Shown in pieces: positions 15,778-24,703 of a DNA stretch of 34,543 bases. The stretch's first letter is position 1, and each line of letters begins with the position of its first letter. The notes beneath the pieces are model-generated. The model did not search any database. It worked only from the letters and a program-made list of their open reading frames with translations, and was not told the DNA's origin. A program made the position numbers and the translations under genes. The stretch covers positions 1-34,543 of the forward strand of contig JAHHQZ010000017.1 in the NCBI GenBank assembly GCA_020026075.1, in the 5' to 3' direction. This stretch comes from Actinobacillus sp. (GTDB taxonomy: Bacteria > Pseudomonadota > Gammaproteobacteria > Enterobacterales > Pasteurellaceae).

Positions 15778-17024
15778 ACCGCAGTGCATTTTGGCTAAGC
15801 CGCCGTTACCGACAGGGCAAGAAAAATCACCTTGTGGCGCTGATTAGCTGGTTTTCTACCGCTGGTATCGCACTCGGCGTGGCGGTGTTGATCATTGGAC
15901 TTAGTGCGATGAATGGCTTTGAAAAAGAACTGAACCAACGCATTTTGGCAGTGGTTCCGCAAGTGGAAATCACAGGCTTTGACGAACCAGTGGAAAATTA
16001 CGCTCAGTTACAGCAAGCAGTGAAAAACGACAGCGACATTCTCGCCAGCACGCCTTTTGTGCGTTTTCAAGGCTTGTTAGAAAACGGCACAAAATTAAGC
16101 GTTGCTCTATTGCGAGGCGTGGATCCGCAAAGTTTGGATCAGGTCAGTCGATTAAGCCATTTTGTGGAAGGTCAGGGCTGGCAAGCGTTCAAACAGGATC
16201 AAGCCGAAGGTGGTTTGATTTTAGGCGCAGGCATTGCAGAAAAACTCGGCGTAAAACAAGGGGACTGGGTAACTTTACTTTTACCACAAAAAAACGACCG
16301 CCAATCCATCGGCGAAACGCAACAATGGCGCTTGCCTGTGTGTGGCATTTTGCGTTTACACGGACAACTTGACTACCACTACGCCTTACTGCCACTCACT
16401 CAAGCCCAACAATTTTTAGGTTATAACCGCCAACAAGCCACAGGCATAGAACTCAAACTCAAAGCCCCTTTTGACGCTCAACAATTACGCTATTCAAGCC
16501 TACAAAACTACCCACAAGGCTTGCAAGCCAACAGCTGGATAAGCCAATTCGGCTATATGTACAACGACATCCGCCTCATTCGTACCGTGATGTACCTCGC
16601 AATGGTACTAGTGATCGGTGTAGCCTGTTTTAACATCATTTCCACACTCATAATGACAGTGAAAGACAAACAAGGCGACATCGCCATTTTGCAAACGCTC
16701 GGTGCAAGCCCTGCGTTTATCAAAAAAATCTTCATTTATTACGGCGTACAAGCAGGGCTTAACGGCGCACTCATCGGCACTATACTTGGGATTTTCATCA
16801 CATTAAACCTAACCGCCATTGTCCGCACCCTAGAAACGTTGATCGGACATAAATTCCTATCCAGCGGCATTTATTTTATCGACTTCCTACCCACTAAACT
16901 GGAATGGACGGACGTGCTAATTGTGTGTAGCGCAACGGTAATCCTAAGCCTTATCGCCAGTCTATACCCCGCCAGCCGAGCCGCTCAGCTCGCCCCATCA
17001 GCAGTATTAAGCGGCAAAGGTTAA
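15774..17024 (+). CDS. lolE: Lipoprotein-releasing ABC transporter permease LolE
   Basis: LolE is the second permease of LolCDE and is thought to take the lipoprotein substrate first. GIALGVAVLIIGLSAMNGFEKELNQRIL in the first transmembrane region, SWISQFGYMYNDI and FLSSGIYFIDFLPTKLEW are characteristic of LolE and distinguish it from LolC. The topology is one N-terminal helix, a periplasmic domain (about 50-265) and three C-terminal helices. The length (416 aa) equals what I recall for H. influenzae. It closes the lol operon; a Gre-like gene follows after 21 bp and is probably on the same mRNA. Confidence 0.96.
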   Translation: MNRSAFWLSRRYRQGKKNHLVALISWFSTAGIALGVAVLIIGLSAMNGFEKELNQRILAVVPQVEITGFDEPVENYAQLQQAVKNDSDILASTPFVRFQGLLENGTKLSVALLRGVDPQSLDQVSRLSHFVEGQGWQAFKQDQAEGGLILGAGIAEKLGVKQGDWVTLLLPQKNDRQSIGETQQWRLPVCGILRLHGQLDYHYALLPLTQAQQFLGYNRQQATGIELKLKAPFDAQQLRYSSLQNYPQGLQANSWISQFGYMYNDIRLIRTVMYLAMVLVIGVACFNIISTLIMTVKDKQGDIAILQTLGASPAFIKKIFIYYGVQAGLNGALIGTILGIFITLNLTAIVRTLETLIGHKFLSSGIYFIDFLPTKLEWTDVLIVCSATVILSLIASLYPASRAAQLAPSAVLSGKG

Positions 17025-17045
17025 TTTTTTTAGAAGGAGAACACA

Positions 17046-17525
17046 ATGAGCAGAGCTTTTGTAAAAGAAACCGACAACGCTCAAACCCAAGTTGTCGCCC
17101 CTCGAGCAGATTTACCGCAAGGTGCGATCAATTACGTAACGCCGAACGGATTAAAATTACTCAATGACGAACGCCAAAGCCTAGAACAGGCACGTCAACA
17201 AAGCCAAGATCCAGCAGAAAAACGCTACCTTGACGATAAACTTCATCTACTAAAACAACGCATTGAAAGCGCCGTTTTAGTAGAAAACCACGCCACAGAT
17301 AAAGTCCGCTTTGGCGTAAGTGTTGCCCTTTATAAAGAAAAAGAGGATTGTGAATGCGTTTACCAAATTGTCGGCGTAGACGAAGCAAACGCAAAACAAC
17401 ACAAAATTTCCTACCTTTCTCCCATCGCCCAAGCCCTAATGAACAAACAAGTAGGCGACACCGTCCTACTACAAACCCCCAAAGGCTTGCGTGAAATGGA
17501 CATCGAAAACATCTTCATCGCATAA
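17046..17525 (+). CDS. Gre-family transcription factor paralogue without the acidic tip
   Basis: The C-terminal half (about 85-159) has the GreA/GreB FKBP-like fold signature: FGVSVALYKEKEDCECVYQIVG, then SYLSPIAQALMNKQVGDTV. The N-terminal MSRAFVKE start is shared with a proteobacterial group annotated only as GreA/GreB-family elongation factor. The coiled-coil hairpin (about 37-78) is shorter than in GreA/GreB and lacks the GDRSENAEY tip whose Asp and Glu drive RNA cleavage in RNA polymerase. It may bind the polymerase secondary channel without stimulating cleavage. A strong AAGGAG precedes the ATG, and a bidirectional terminator follows 13 bp after the stop. The exact role is unknown. Confidence 0.82.
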   Translation: MSRAFVKETDNAQTQVVAPRADLPQGAINYVTPNGLKLLNDERQSLEQARQQSQDPAEKRYLDDKLHLLKQRIESAVLVENHATDKVRFGVSVALYKEKEDCECVYQIVGVDEANAKQHKISYLSPIAQALMNKQVGDTVLLQTPKGLREMDIENIFIA

Positions 17526-17538
17526 AACGCCAAAAATG

Positions 17539-17582
17539 AAGGCCGGAATTTTCGTCAAAATTTTAACGAATATTCCGGCCTT
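17539..17582 (+). terminator. bidirectional hairpin between the gre-like gene and mrp (inverted element pair)
   Basis: AAGGCCGGAAT (17539-17549) pairs with ATTCCGGCCTT (17572-17582), and TTCGT with ACGAA inside, around one T-T mismatch. The loop is CAAAATTTTA. TCTTTT follows on the plus strand. It lies between convergent genes and probably ends both. Both arms are dispersed elements containing GGCC. Confidence 0.85.
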
Positions 17583-17610
17583 TCTTTTAGGTTAAACGTT
17601 AAGTAAAAAA

Positions 17611-18732
17611 CTATTTTATTTCTGTAAATAAAATTTCATCAGGGATCACCGAGCCTTGCCAGTAAAGCTCTGCCGCCACACGTTGGGCAAGGGTTAAAAA
17701 GGCTTGTGCTTGCGCTGATGTCGGGCGATGAGTAACCGTTGGCGTGCCAGCATCCATATCTTCTCGCAGGTTAATGTGCAAAGCGTGCTGGGATAGGATC
17801 GGTAGCTGGTATTTTTCCGCCATTTTGAGTGCGCCGCCTGTACCAAAAATTGGCTCAGCGTGACCGCAATTTGAGCAAATATGGAGCGCCATATTTTCCA
17901 CAATGCCCAAAACAGGAACGTTGGATTTTTCAAACATTTGCACGCCTTTCATTGCATCCAGCAACGCCACATCTTGCGGCGTGGTAACGATAATCGCCCC
18001 TGTTACTGGAATTTGCTGAGCTAAGGTCAGTTGAATATCCCCAGTGCCGGGCGGCATATCGATAACCAAATAATCCAACGATTCACCATTTTGCGCCCAC
18101 AGTGTTTCGTTGAGCATTTGCAATAGGGCAGAACTTGCCATTGGCCCACGCCATACCATTGCGTTATCTTCCGCCATTAAAAAACCGATAGAGTTCACCC
18201 ACAAGCCTTGTGCGTGAATGGGAGTCATATGTTTATTATCAGGGGAGGTTGGACGCTGGTCTTTCGCACCGAGCATTAAGGGCAATGAGGGGCCGTAAAT
18301 ATCCGCATCCAGCATTCCCACGTTAGCGCCGATGGCTTTCAAGGCAAGGGCTAAATTCACTGCAATGGTGGATTTCCCCACGCCGCCTTTACCAGAAGTG
18401 ACGGCAATAATATTTTTCACGCCTTTCACCGCAGGCATTGGGTTGGCACGTTTAAGGGTGGCGATGGCGCTATGAATGTGCCATTTCACGGCAGTGCATT
18501 CGGTTAAAGCCAGTAATGGTGCGGTTAAAGCGGTTTTTAGAGTGTTTTCACCCAGTTTAAATGGGAAAGGGAAGGTTAGGGTGACAGCAAGTTTGTCGCC
18601 TGCTTTTTCTACTTTTTTCAAAGCACCTAATGCGATGAGATTTTCTTTTAAATCAGGGTGGGGAAATTGGCTAAAAAGGGTTTCAATAGCAGCGGATTGC
18701 TGGCTTAAATTGGCTGAAAAATAAGGGGTCAT
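17611..18732 (-). CDS. mrp: Mrp/ApbC-family iron-sulfur cluster carrier ATPase
   Basis: This cytoplasmic P-loop NTPase binds and delivers Fe-S clusters. A DUF59-like N-terminal part (about 1-95) is followed by the deviant Walker A TSGKGGVGKST (112-122) with the two lysines typical of the MinD/Mrp class. Next come LDADIYGPSLP and the bridging-cluster motif CSNC (C286 and C289). The length is 373 aa. I chose the ATG at 18732 because AAAGGAAAG precedes it; an upstream extension to 18780 is less likely. It is convergent with the gre-like gene and divergent from sucA across 226 bp. Confidence 0.95.
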   Translation of the reverse strand: MTPYFSANLSQQSAAIETLFSQFPHPDLKENLIALGALKKVEKAGDKLAVTLTFPFPFKLGENTLKTALTAPLLALTECTAVKWHIHSAIATLKRANPMPAVKGVKNIIAVTSGKGGVGKSTIAVNLALALKAIGANVGMLDADIYGPSLPLMLGAKDQRPTSPDNKHMTPIHAQGLWVNSIGFLMAEDNAMVWRGPMASSALLQMLNETLWAQNGESLDYLVIDMPPGTGDIQLTLAQQIPVTGAIIVTTPQDVALLDAMKGVQMFEKSNVPVLGIVENMALHICSNCGHAEPIFGTGGALKMAEKYQLPILSQHALHINLREDMDAGTPTVTHRPTSAQAQAFLTLAQRVAAELYWQGSVIPDEILFTEIK

Positions 18733-18830
18733 TGGCTTTCCTTTGGCTAAAAAAATAATGCGTATTAAACCACTATTCACATAGAATGAAAACCGTTAAA
18801 AATCCCTTGTGAAACTGTAAAAAAATTGTT

Positions 18831-18845
18831 AAAAATTCCGGCGTA
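18831..18845 (-). repeat. dispersed AGGYYGGAAT element, mrp-sucA gap
   Basis: The minus strand reads TACGCCGGAATTTTT followed by AACAATTTTTTT. It adjoins an imperfect hairpin at 18842-18878. Confidence 0.65.
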
Positions 18846-18887
18846 CCATTTGCTCCACATTTGGCAGCAAAATGTACGGTTGAACGC

Positions 18888-18916
18888 TTATTATTTTGTG
18901 GCAAAACCGCTATAAT
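18888..18916 (+). promoter_or_regulatory. predicted promoter of sucAB
   Basis: TATAAT (18911-18916) lies 17 nt after TTATTA (18888-18893), about 43 nt before the sucA ATG. The -10 is perfect and the -35 weak, which would suit activator control. Confidence 0.5.
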
Positions 18917-18958
18917 CTTTCATCATTTCACCCAACGGCATACCCAAAAGGAGAGGTT

Positions 18959-21796
18959 ATGACCCAGCGAAAAAATTTGCAAGAATGGTTGCAATCAAGC
19001 GCATTAGGCGGCGCTAACCAGACCTACATCGAAGCTTTATATGAATCCTATCTTGACGACCCCACCAGCGTTGATCCTAGCTGGCAAGCCATTTTCAAAA
19101 CATTTCCCCATTCCAACGCACCCTCTCATCATAAAATTCGTGATTACTTAAAAAACACTGTAACGTCTGTGACGGCAAGAGGGGTTAAAACCATTGATCC
19201 AGCGATGAGTATGCGTTTAGTCAACGTTTTAAAATGGGTGAACGGTCATCGCAATCGTGGTCATTTGCACGCTGATCTGGATCCATTAGGTTTATGGGAA
19301 CGATTAGATTCGCCAACACTGGATTACCATTTTTACGGTTTTACCGATGACGATTTAGACGAAGTTTTTGATATTGGCGGCTATGTTTACGGCAAAGATA
19401 AAGTAACGTTGCGTGAGTTGGAACGTGATTTGAAGAAAACCTATTGCGGTACCATTGGCTTAGAATTTATGCACGTCAACGATTTGAGCGCCCGTGAATG
19501 GTTACAGCAAAAAATGGAAAATTTGCTCAACGAACCACATTTTACCGCCGAAGAACAACGCACGTTTTTACGTGAACTCATTGCCGCTGATGGCTTAGAA
19601 CGCTATCTTGGTTCAAAATTTCCAGGTGCAAAACGTTTTTCCTTAGAGGGTAGCGATGCCTTTATTTTAATGATGAAAGAACTGATTCGACACGGCAAAA
19701 AACAAGGCGTGGACGAAGTGGTATTCGGTATGGCACATCGTGGGCGCTTAAATATGCTGGTGAACGTGCTAGGCAAACGCCCAGAAGATTTATTTGATGA
19801 ATTTTCAGGCAACGGTCACGCCACAGGCAATGGTGGCACAGGCGATGTGAAATATCATCAAGGCTTTTCATCAGAATTTATGACAGAAAACGGCCTTGTG
19901 CATTTGGCGCTGGCCTTTAACCCTTCTCATTTAGAAATTGTGTCGCCAGTGGTGCAAGGCTCCGTGCGTGCAAGACAAGATCGCATTGGTGATACGCAAC
20001 GTTTGCATGTATTACCTGTTACCGTTCACGGCGACTCCGCCATCGCAGGGCAGGGCGTTGTGCAGGAAACCTTAAATATGTCTGCCACTCGTGGCTACGG
20101 CGTGGGCGGTACCATTCGTGTGGTAATCAACAACCAAATAGGCTTTACCACATCCAATCCGCACGATACCCGTTCTACGGAATACAGCACGGATATTGCC
20201 AAAGTGATTGAGGCACCTGTCATTCACGTCAACGGTGATGATCCAGAGGCGGTCGCTTATGCCGCACGAATGGCGATAGAATTTCGTCAAAAATTCCAGC
20301 GTGATATTTTTATCGATCTCGTGTCTTACCGCCGTCACGGTCACAACGAGGCAGACGAGCCACGAATGACCCAGCCGTTAATGTATGACGTGATAAAAAA
20401 ACATCTTACGCCGCCAAAAGTATATGCAAAACGTTTAGAGGCGCAGGGCGTGATTGATGCAAACTACGCAATGACCGCCACTGACGCTTACCGTGATGCA
20501 CTGGATAAAGGCGATTGCGTGGTGCCTGAATGGAGCAATACGCAAGTCTTTAACCAAGATTGGACGCCACAATATTTAGCCCAAGAATGGGAAAAAGATT
20601 ACCAAGATCCGCAAGATCCACAACGTTTTATTGCACTAGCGGAAAAAGTGAGCCAAGTGCCAGCGGATCACCCTGTTCATTTGCGTGTAGCGAAAGTTTA
20701 CGAACAACGCCAACGAATGGCGGCAGGCGAACAGCCGTTCGACTGGGGAATGGGCGAAACAATGGCGTACGCCACTTTGCTAGATGACAGCGTCAATATT
20801 CGTATTTCAGGGGAAGATGCTGGACGTGCCACGTTCTCTCATCGCCACGCCGTCTTGCATTCTACCGAAAACGGTGGCACTTACATTCCGCTATGCCATT
20901 TGCGAGAAGGGCAGGGGCACTTTGAAGTGTGGGATTCCGTGTTGTCAGAAGAGGCGGTATTGGCCTTTGAATACGGCTACGCCACTGCCACGCCACGCCG
21001 TTTAACTATTTGGGAAGCACAATTTGGCGACTTTGCCAACGGCGCACAAGTGGTGATCGACCAGTTCATTAGTTCAGGGGAACAAAAATGGGGGCGTATG
21101 TGCGGTTTGGTAATGTTGTTACCGCACGGCTACGAAGGACAAGGCCCAGAACATTCATCGGCACGTATCGAACGCTATTTACAGCTTTGTGCCCAGCAAA
21201 ATATGCAAGTGTGCATTCCGTCTACGCCTGCGCAAATTTACCACTTACTCCGCCGTCAAATGTTACGCAAAACACGCCGACCGCTTATCGTTTTCACGCC
21301 GAAATCTTTACTGCGCCATCCGCTAGCAGTGTCGCCAATGGCGGATTTTCTCAATGGTCGTTATCAAAATGTCATCGGCGAAGTGGAGCAACTCGATCCT
21401 GCCAATGTGGAGCGTGTGGTGCTGTGTTCAGGCAAAGTGTATTACGACCTACTCGCCCAACGCCGTAAAAACGAGCAAAATAATGTAGCGATTATCCGCA
21501 TTGAACAGTTGTACCCTTATCCGCACGCTGAAATGGCGGAAATGCTGAAACCTTATGCTCACGTGCGTGATTTTGTGTGGTGCCAAGAAGAGCCGAAAAA
21601 TCAAGGGGCGTGGTATTGTAGCCAGCACAATTTCATTGAAGAGTTGCCACAAGGGGCGACGTTACGTTATGTGGGACGTGTGGAATCCGCCTCGCCAGCC
21701 GTAGGCTATTTAGCCTTACATCAAGCCCAACAGCAACAGCTTGTAGACGAGGCCTTAGACGTAAACTTTCGCCCACAAGGCATTGTAAAAGCGTAA
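18959..21796 (+). CDS. sucA: 2-oxoglutarate dehydrogenase E1 component
   Basis: This thiamine-diphosphate enzyme decarboxylates 2-oxoglutarate and transfers the succinyl group to the lipoyl arm of SucB, in the TCA cycle. The N-terminal SucB-binding segment LQEWLQSSALGGANQTYIEALYESYLDDP is typical. GMAHRGRLNMLVNVLG, HGDSAIAGQGVVQETLN and the GDDPEAV-to-NEADEPRMTQP stretch form the cofactor domain, followed by the transketolase-like GEDAGRATFSHRHAVLH. At 945 aa it is full length. I chose the ATG at 18959 with AAGGAGAGG upstream; the extension to 18896 overlaps the promoter. One dispersed element lies at 20288-20302. sucB follows after 62 bp. Confidence 0.97.
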   Translation: MTQRKNLQEWLQSSALGGANQTYIEALYESYLDDPTSVDPSWQAIFKTFPHSNAPSHHKIRDYLKNTVTSVTARGVKTIDPAMSMRLVNVLKWVNGHRNRGHLHADLDPLGLWERLDSPTLDYHFYGFTDDDLDEVFDIGGYVYGKDKVTLRELERDLKKTYCGTIGLEFMHVNDLSAREWLQQKMENLLNEPHFTAEEQRTFLRELIAADGLERYLGSKFPGAKRFSLEGSDAFILMMKELIRHGKKQGVDEVVFGMAHRGRLNMLVNVLGKRPEDLFDEFSGNGHATGNGGTGDVKYHQGFSSEFMTENGLVHLALAFNPSHLEIVSPVVQGSVRARQDRIGDTQRLHVLPVTVHGDSAIAGQGVVQETLNMSATRGYGVGGTIRVVINNQIGFTTSNPHDTRSTEYSTDIAKVIEAPVIHVNGDDPEAVAYAARMAIEFRQKFQRDIFIDLVSYRRHGHNEADEPRMTQPLMYDVIKKHLTPPKVYAKRLEAQGVIDANYAMTATDAYRDALDKGDCVVPEWSNTQVFNQDWTPQYLAQEWEKDYQDPQDPQRFIALAEKVSQVPADHPVHLRVAKVYEQRQRMAAGEQPFDWGMGETMAYATLLDDSVNIRISGEDAGRATFSHRHAVLHSTENGGTYIPLCHLREGQGHFEVWDSVLSEEAVLAFEYGYATATPRRLTIWEAQFGDFANGAQVVIDQFISSGEQKWGRMCGLVMLLPHGYEGQGPEHSSARIERYLQLCAQQNMQVCIPSTPAQIYHLLRRQMLRKTRRPLIVFTPKSLLRHPLAVSPMADFLNGRYQNVIGEVEQLDPANVERVVLCSGKVYYDLLAQRRKNEQNNVAIIRIEQLYPYPHAEMAEMLKPYAHVRDFVWCQEEPKNQGAWYCSQHNFIEELPQGATLRYVGRVESASPAVGYLALHQAQQQQLVDEALDVNFRPQGIVKA
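20288..20302 (-). repeat. dispersed AGGYYGGAAT element, inside sucA
   Basis: The minus strand reads ACGCTGGAATTTTTG, then ACGAAATTCT. It is coding as RQKFQRD. Confidence 0.55.
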
Positions 21797-21802
21797 TTTT
21801 TT

Positions 21803-21817
21803 AAAATATTCCAGCGT
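21803..21817 (-). repeat. dispersed AGGYYGGAAT element, sucA-sucB gap
   Basis: The minus strand reads CACGCTGGAATATTT followed by TAAAAAATTAC. It is a single copy in the 62-bp intercistronic gap and does not form a hairpin. Confidence 0.6.
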
Positions 21818-21858
21818 GGCAAAAATTGCCATTATTGATAAACAACAAAGGAAATCTT

Positions 21859-23076
21859 ATGCAACATTCAACTCAAAATATTTTAGCGCCAATGCTCCCT
21901 GAATCTGTCGCCGATGCCACTGTAACGAATTGGTTTAAAAATGTAGGGGACGAGGTAAAACGTGGGGACGTTTTAGTGGAAATTGAAACGGACAAAGTCA
22001 CCCTTGAAGTGGAAGCACTGCAAGATGGCGTGCTAAGCGAGATCCTTGAAAATGTAGACGCTACTGTTGTCAGTGAACAACTACTGGGCAAAATCATCGT
22101 AGGGGATATAGCGAATGCAGCGGACGTAGCTCAAACCCCAGCCCAACAAACGGCGCAAGAACATACCAGCACGGAAGAAGTTCACAGTCCAGCCATTCGC
22201 CGCTTACTCGCTGCCTATAATTTAGACGCAAAAGACATTGAGGCTACAGGCGTTGGCGGTCGCATTACTCGTGAAGATATTGATGTTTATCTTGCCAAGC
22301 AAGCCCAAGCCAATCGTGCAAAAGTGGCGGAAAAATCCACGGCTAGCACGTCTAACACATCGCAACTAATGGGCTTGCGTGAAGATAAGCCTGTGCCAAT
22401 GTCACGCTTGCGTCAACGCATTGCAGAACGCCTACTTGACGCAAAAAACAACACTGCAATGCTCACCACGTTCAACGAAGTGGATATGTTGCCCATCAAA
22501 AACCTACGCAAACAATACGGCGAACGCTTTGAAAAAGCACACGGCGTGCGTTTAGGTTTTATGTCGTTCTATGTGAAAGCCATTGTGGAGGCCTTAAAAC
22601 AATTCCCTGTGATTAACGCAAGCATTGACGGCACGGACGTGATTTATCACAACTACTTTGACATCAGCATTGCCGTTTCCACGCCGAAAGGCTTAGTCAC
22701 CCCTGTTCTGCGTGACTGCGACCAAAAATCAATGGCAGAAATTGAAAAAGAAATCAAAGCCTTAGCCATTAAAGGTCGTGATGGAAAATTAACCGTTGAA
22801 GATTTAACTGGTGGAACTTTCACCTTAACCAACGGTGGCGTGTTCGGCTCGCTAATGTCAACGCCAATCATCAATCCGCCACAAAGCGCCATTTTAGGAA
22901 TGCACGCCATCAAAGAGCGCCCTATCGCCCTAGACGGTCAAGTGGTTATTCGCCCAATGATGTACATCGCCCTATCCTACGATCACCGTTTAATTGATGG
23001 TAAAGATAGCGTAAGTTTTCTCGTAAAAGTCAAAGAACTACTAGAAGATCCAGCACGCATTTTACTTAGTGTTTAA
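21859..23076 (+). CDS. sucB: Dihydrolipoyllysine succinyltransferase, E2 of 2-oxoglutarate dehydrogenase
   Basis: SucB is the core of the 2-oxoglutarate dehydrogenase complex and forms succinyl-CoA. The lipoyl domain (about 1-78) has the modified Lys46 in ETDKVTLE. The peripheral-subunit-binding domain is SPAIRRLLAAYNLDAKDIEATGVGGRITREDI (about 113-144). An Ala/Ser/Thr-rich linker leads to the catalytic domain, ending in SYDHRLIDGKD with H376 and D380. The length is 405 aa. The ATG at 21859 has AAAGGAAA upstream; the TTG at 21826 is rejected. sucCD are not in the window. Confidence 0.97.
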   Translation: MQHSTQNILAPMLPESVADATVTNWFKNVGDEVKRGDVLVEIETDKVTLEVEALQDGVLSEILENVDATVVSEQLLGKIIVGDIANAADVAQTPAQQTAQEHTSTEEVHSPAIRRLLAAYNLDAKDIEATGVGGRITREDIDVYLAKQAQANRAKVAEKSTASTSNTSQLMGLREDKPVPMSRLRQRIAERLLDAKNNTAMLTTFNEVDMLPIKNLRKQYGERFEKAHGVRLGFMSFYVKAIVEALKQFPVINASIDGTDVIYHNYFDISIAVSTPKGLVTPVLRDCDQKSMAEIEKEIKALAIKGRDGKLTVEDLTGGTFTLTNGGVFGSLMSTPIINPPQSAILGMHAIKERPIALDGQVVIRPMMYIALSYDHRLIDGKDSVSFLVKVKELLEDPARILLSV

Positions 23077-23103
23077 CGTTCATTATCAACAAACATCAAC
23101 AAA

Positions 23104-23133
23104 AAAGCGGTGTCAAAACACCGCTTTGGGCTA
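23104..23133 (-). terminator. terminator of tldD (minus strand)
   Basis: A perfect 10-bp stem AAAGCGGTGT / ACACCGCTTT (23104-23113 and 23118-23127) has a 4-nt loop. On the minus strand it is followed by TTTTTTG, while the plus strand has no T-run. It therefore most likely ends the tldD transcript. Confidence 0.7.
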
Positions 23134-23139
23134 ATGGGC

Positions 23140-23190
23140 AAGGCCGGAATATTTGCTAAAATTTTGACAAATATTCCGGCCTTCGTTTTT
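23140..23190 (+). terminator. terminator hairpin after sucB (inverted element pair)
   Basis: A perfect 16-bp stem, AAGGCCGGAATATTTG (23140-23155) with CAAATATTCCGGCCTT (23168-23183), has a 12-nt loop CTAAAATTTTGA. CGTTTTTTGG follows on the plus strand, supporting termination of sucAB. It is the cleanest example of two dispersed elements arranged head to head; both arms carry GGCC. Confidence 0.88.
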
Positions 23191-23193
23191 TGG

Positions 23194-24642
23194 TTATTCG
23201 GTGCCGCCTACGGTGATGGCATCGACTTTCAGCATTGGTTGACCAACGCCCACTGGGACGGATTGACCAGCTTTGCCACACACGCCGACACCAGAATCGA
23301 TTTGCATATCATCACCGACCATTGAAATGTTCCGCATTACTTCAATTCCAGAACCGATAAGGGTTGCGCCTTTGATTGGGTGGCGGATTTTACCCTTTTC
23401 GATGAGGTATGCTTCCGTTGTGGAGAAGGTAAATTTGCCTGAGCTAATATCCACTTGACCACCGCCGAAGTGCGGTGCGTATACGCCGTAGTCGATGCTG
23501 GCGATCATATCGTCAAATTTGCTCGTGCCAGCCTGCATATAGGTGTTGGTCATTCGTGGCATAGGCAAGTGAGCGTAGCTTTCACGGCGACCGTTACCCG
23601 TTGGGGCAACGCCCATTAGGCGAGCGTTGAGCTTGTCTTGCATATAGCCTTGTAAAATGCCGTCTTTGATGAGGACATTGCGTTGAGCAGGCGTGCCTTC
23701 ATCGTCAATATTAAGTGAGCCACGACGGTTTTTGAGCGTGCCGTCATCAATGATGGTGCATAGTGGCGAGGTTACTTGTTCGCCAATTTTACCGCTGAAA
23801 ACAGACGATTGTTTGCGGTTAAAGTCGCCCTCTAAGCCGTGTCCTACTGCCTCGTGCAGTAGCACACCTGGCCAGCCTGCACCGAGAATAACAGGCAAGG
23901 TGCCTGACGGGGCGTTTTTTGCCTCAATGTTGATCAAGGCTTGGCGAACCGCCACTTGGGCGAAAAAGGCAGCACGGGGCATCCCTTGTTCATCTTCAAA
24001 GAAATAATCCAAATGTAAACGTCCGCCAACGCCACTGCGACCCACTTCACGTTTGCCGTCTTTTTCAACTAACACGGAAATAGACAAGCGAATTAAAGGG
24101 CGAATATCCGCCGCAAAGGTGCCATCAGTAGCGGCGACTAAAATTTCTTCGTAAACAGCACTTAAATTCGCATTCACTTGGGTAACAAAAGGCGACATAC
24201 GGCGTGCGGTTTCATCAACCAAATGGAGCAAGGCAATTTTCTGCTGTTTTTCCATTCCTTTTAGAGGATTTATTCCAGCGTAGTGTGCAGGCGTTTGGAT
24301 CGGTGTGAAGGCAGGACGTGCCATTTTGATGTGTTCATTTTGCGTGGCAATGCCTTTCACCGCATTGGCACATTGCAGTAAGTTATCAAGATCGATTTGA
24401 TCCGCATAAGCAAAGCCTGTTTTTTCGCCACTAATAGCACGCACGCCCACGCCTCGATCAATGTGGAAACCGCCTGAAGTGATAATACTATCTTCTAAAT
24501 TCCAAATTTCTTGCTGGCTTAATTGAAAATATAAATCGGCGTAGTCCAACGCACGTTGCGACATTGCGTCAAACACATTGCCTAAACGAGCGTGGTCAAG
24601 ATTCGCTGGGGCGAGTAGGGAGTCGCAGACTTTTTGTAACAT
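23194..24642 (-). CDS. tldD: TldD metalloprotease subunit
   Basis: TldD pairs with TldE/PmbA to form a protease that degrades unfolded peptides and, in enterobacteria, processes microcin B17 and CcdA. The zinc-binding HEAVGH motif is at 263-268 (H263, E264), followed by GLEGDFNRK. The C-terminal GVGQPMLKVDAITVGG is typical of the family. The length (482 aa) equals that recalled for H. influenzae. No pmbA is nearby. A canonical AAGTGCGGT (23468-23476) and a dispersed element (24269-24282) lie inside. It is divergent from the AI-2E permease. Confidence 0.96.
   Translation of the reverse strand: MLQKVCDSLLAPANLDHARLGNVFDAMSQRALDYADLYFQLSQQEIWNLEDSIITSGGFHIDRGVGVRAISGEKTGFAYADQIDLDNLLQCANAVKGIATQNEHIKMARPAFTPIQTPAHYAGINPLKGMEKQQKIALLHLVDETARRMSPFVTQVNANLSAVYEEILVAATDGTFAADIRPLIRLSISVLVEKDGKREVGRSGVGGRLHLDYFFEDEQGMPRAAFFAQVAVRQALINIEAKNAPSGTLPVILGAGWPGVLLHEAVGHGLEGDFNRKQSSVFSGKIGEQVTSPLCTIIDDGTLKNRRGSLNIDDEGTPAQRNVLIKDGILQGYMQDKLNARLMGVAPTGNGRRESYAHLPMPRMTNTYMQAGTSKFDDMIASIDYGVYAPHFGGGQVDISSGKFTFSTTEAYLIEKGKIRHPIKGATLIGSGIEVMRNISMVGDDMQIDSGVGVCGKAGQSVPVGVGQPMLKVDAITVGGTE
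24269..24282 (-). repeat. dispersed AGGYYGGAAT element, inside tldD
   Basis: The minus strand reads TACGCTGGAATAAA. The core is good but the AT tract is weak. It is coding in tldD as YAGINP. Confidence 0.4.
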
Positions 24643-24703
24643 AAATTTATCCTTTTATTCATAAAATAACGGCGAATTGTACCAAAACTCTCCTTATTTG
24701 CTA

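Noticed and set aside
23273..24007. Plus-strand frames opposite tldD
   Set aside because: Ser- and Pro-rich antisense shadows of a conserved gene.
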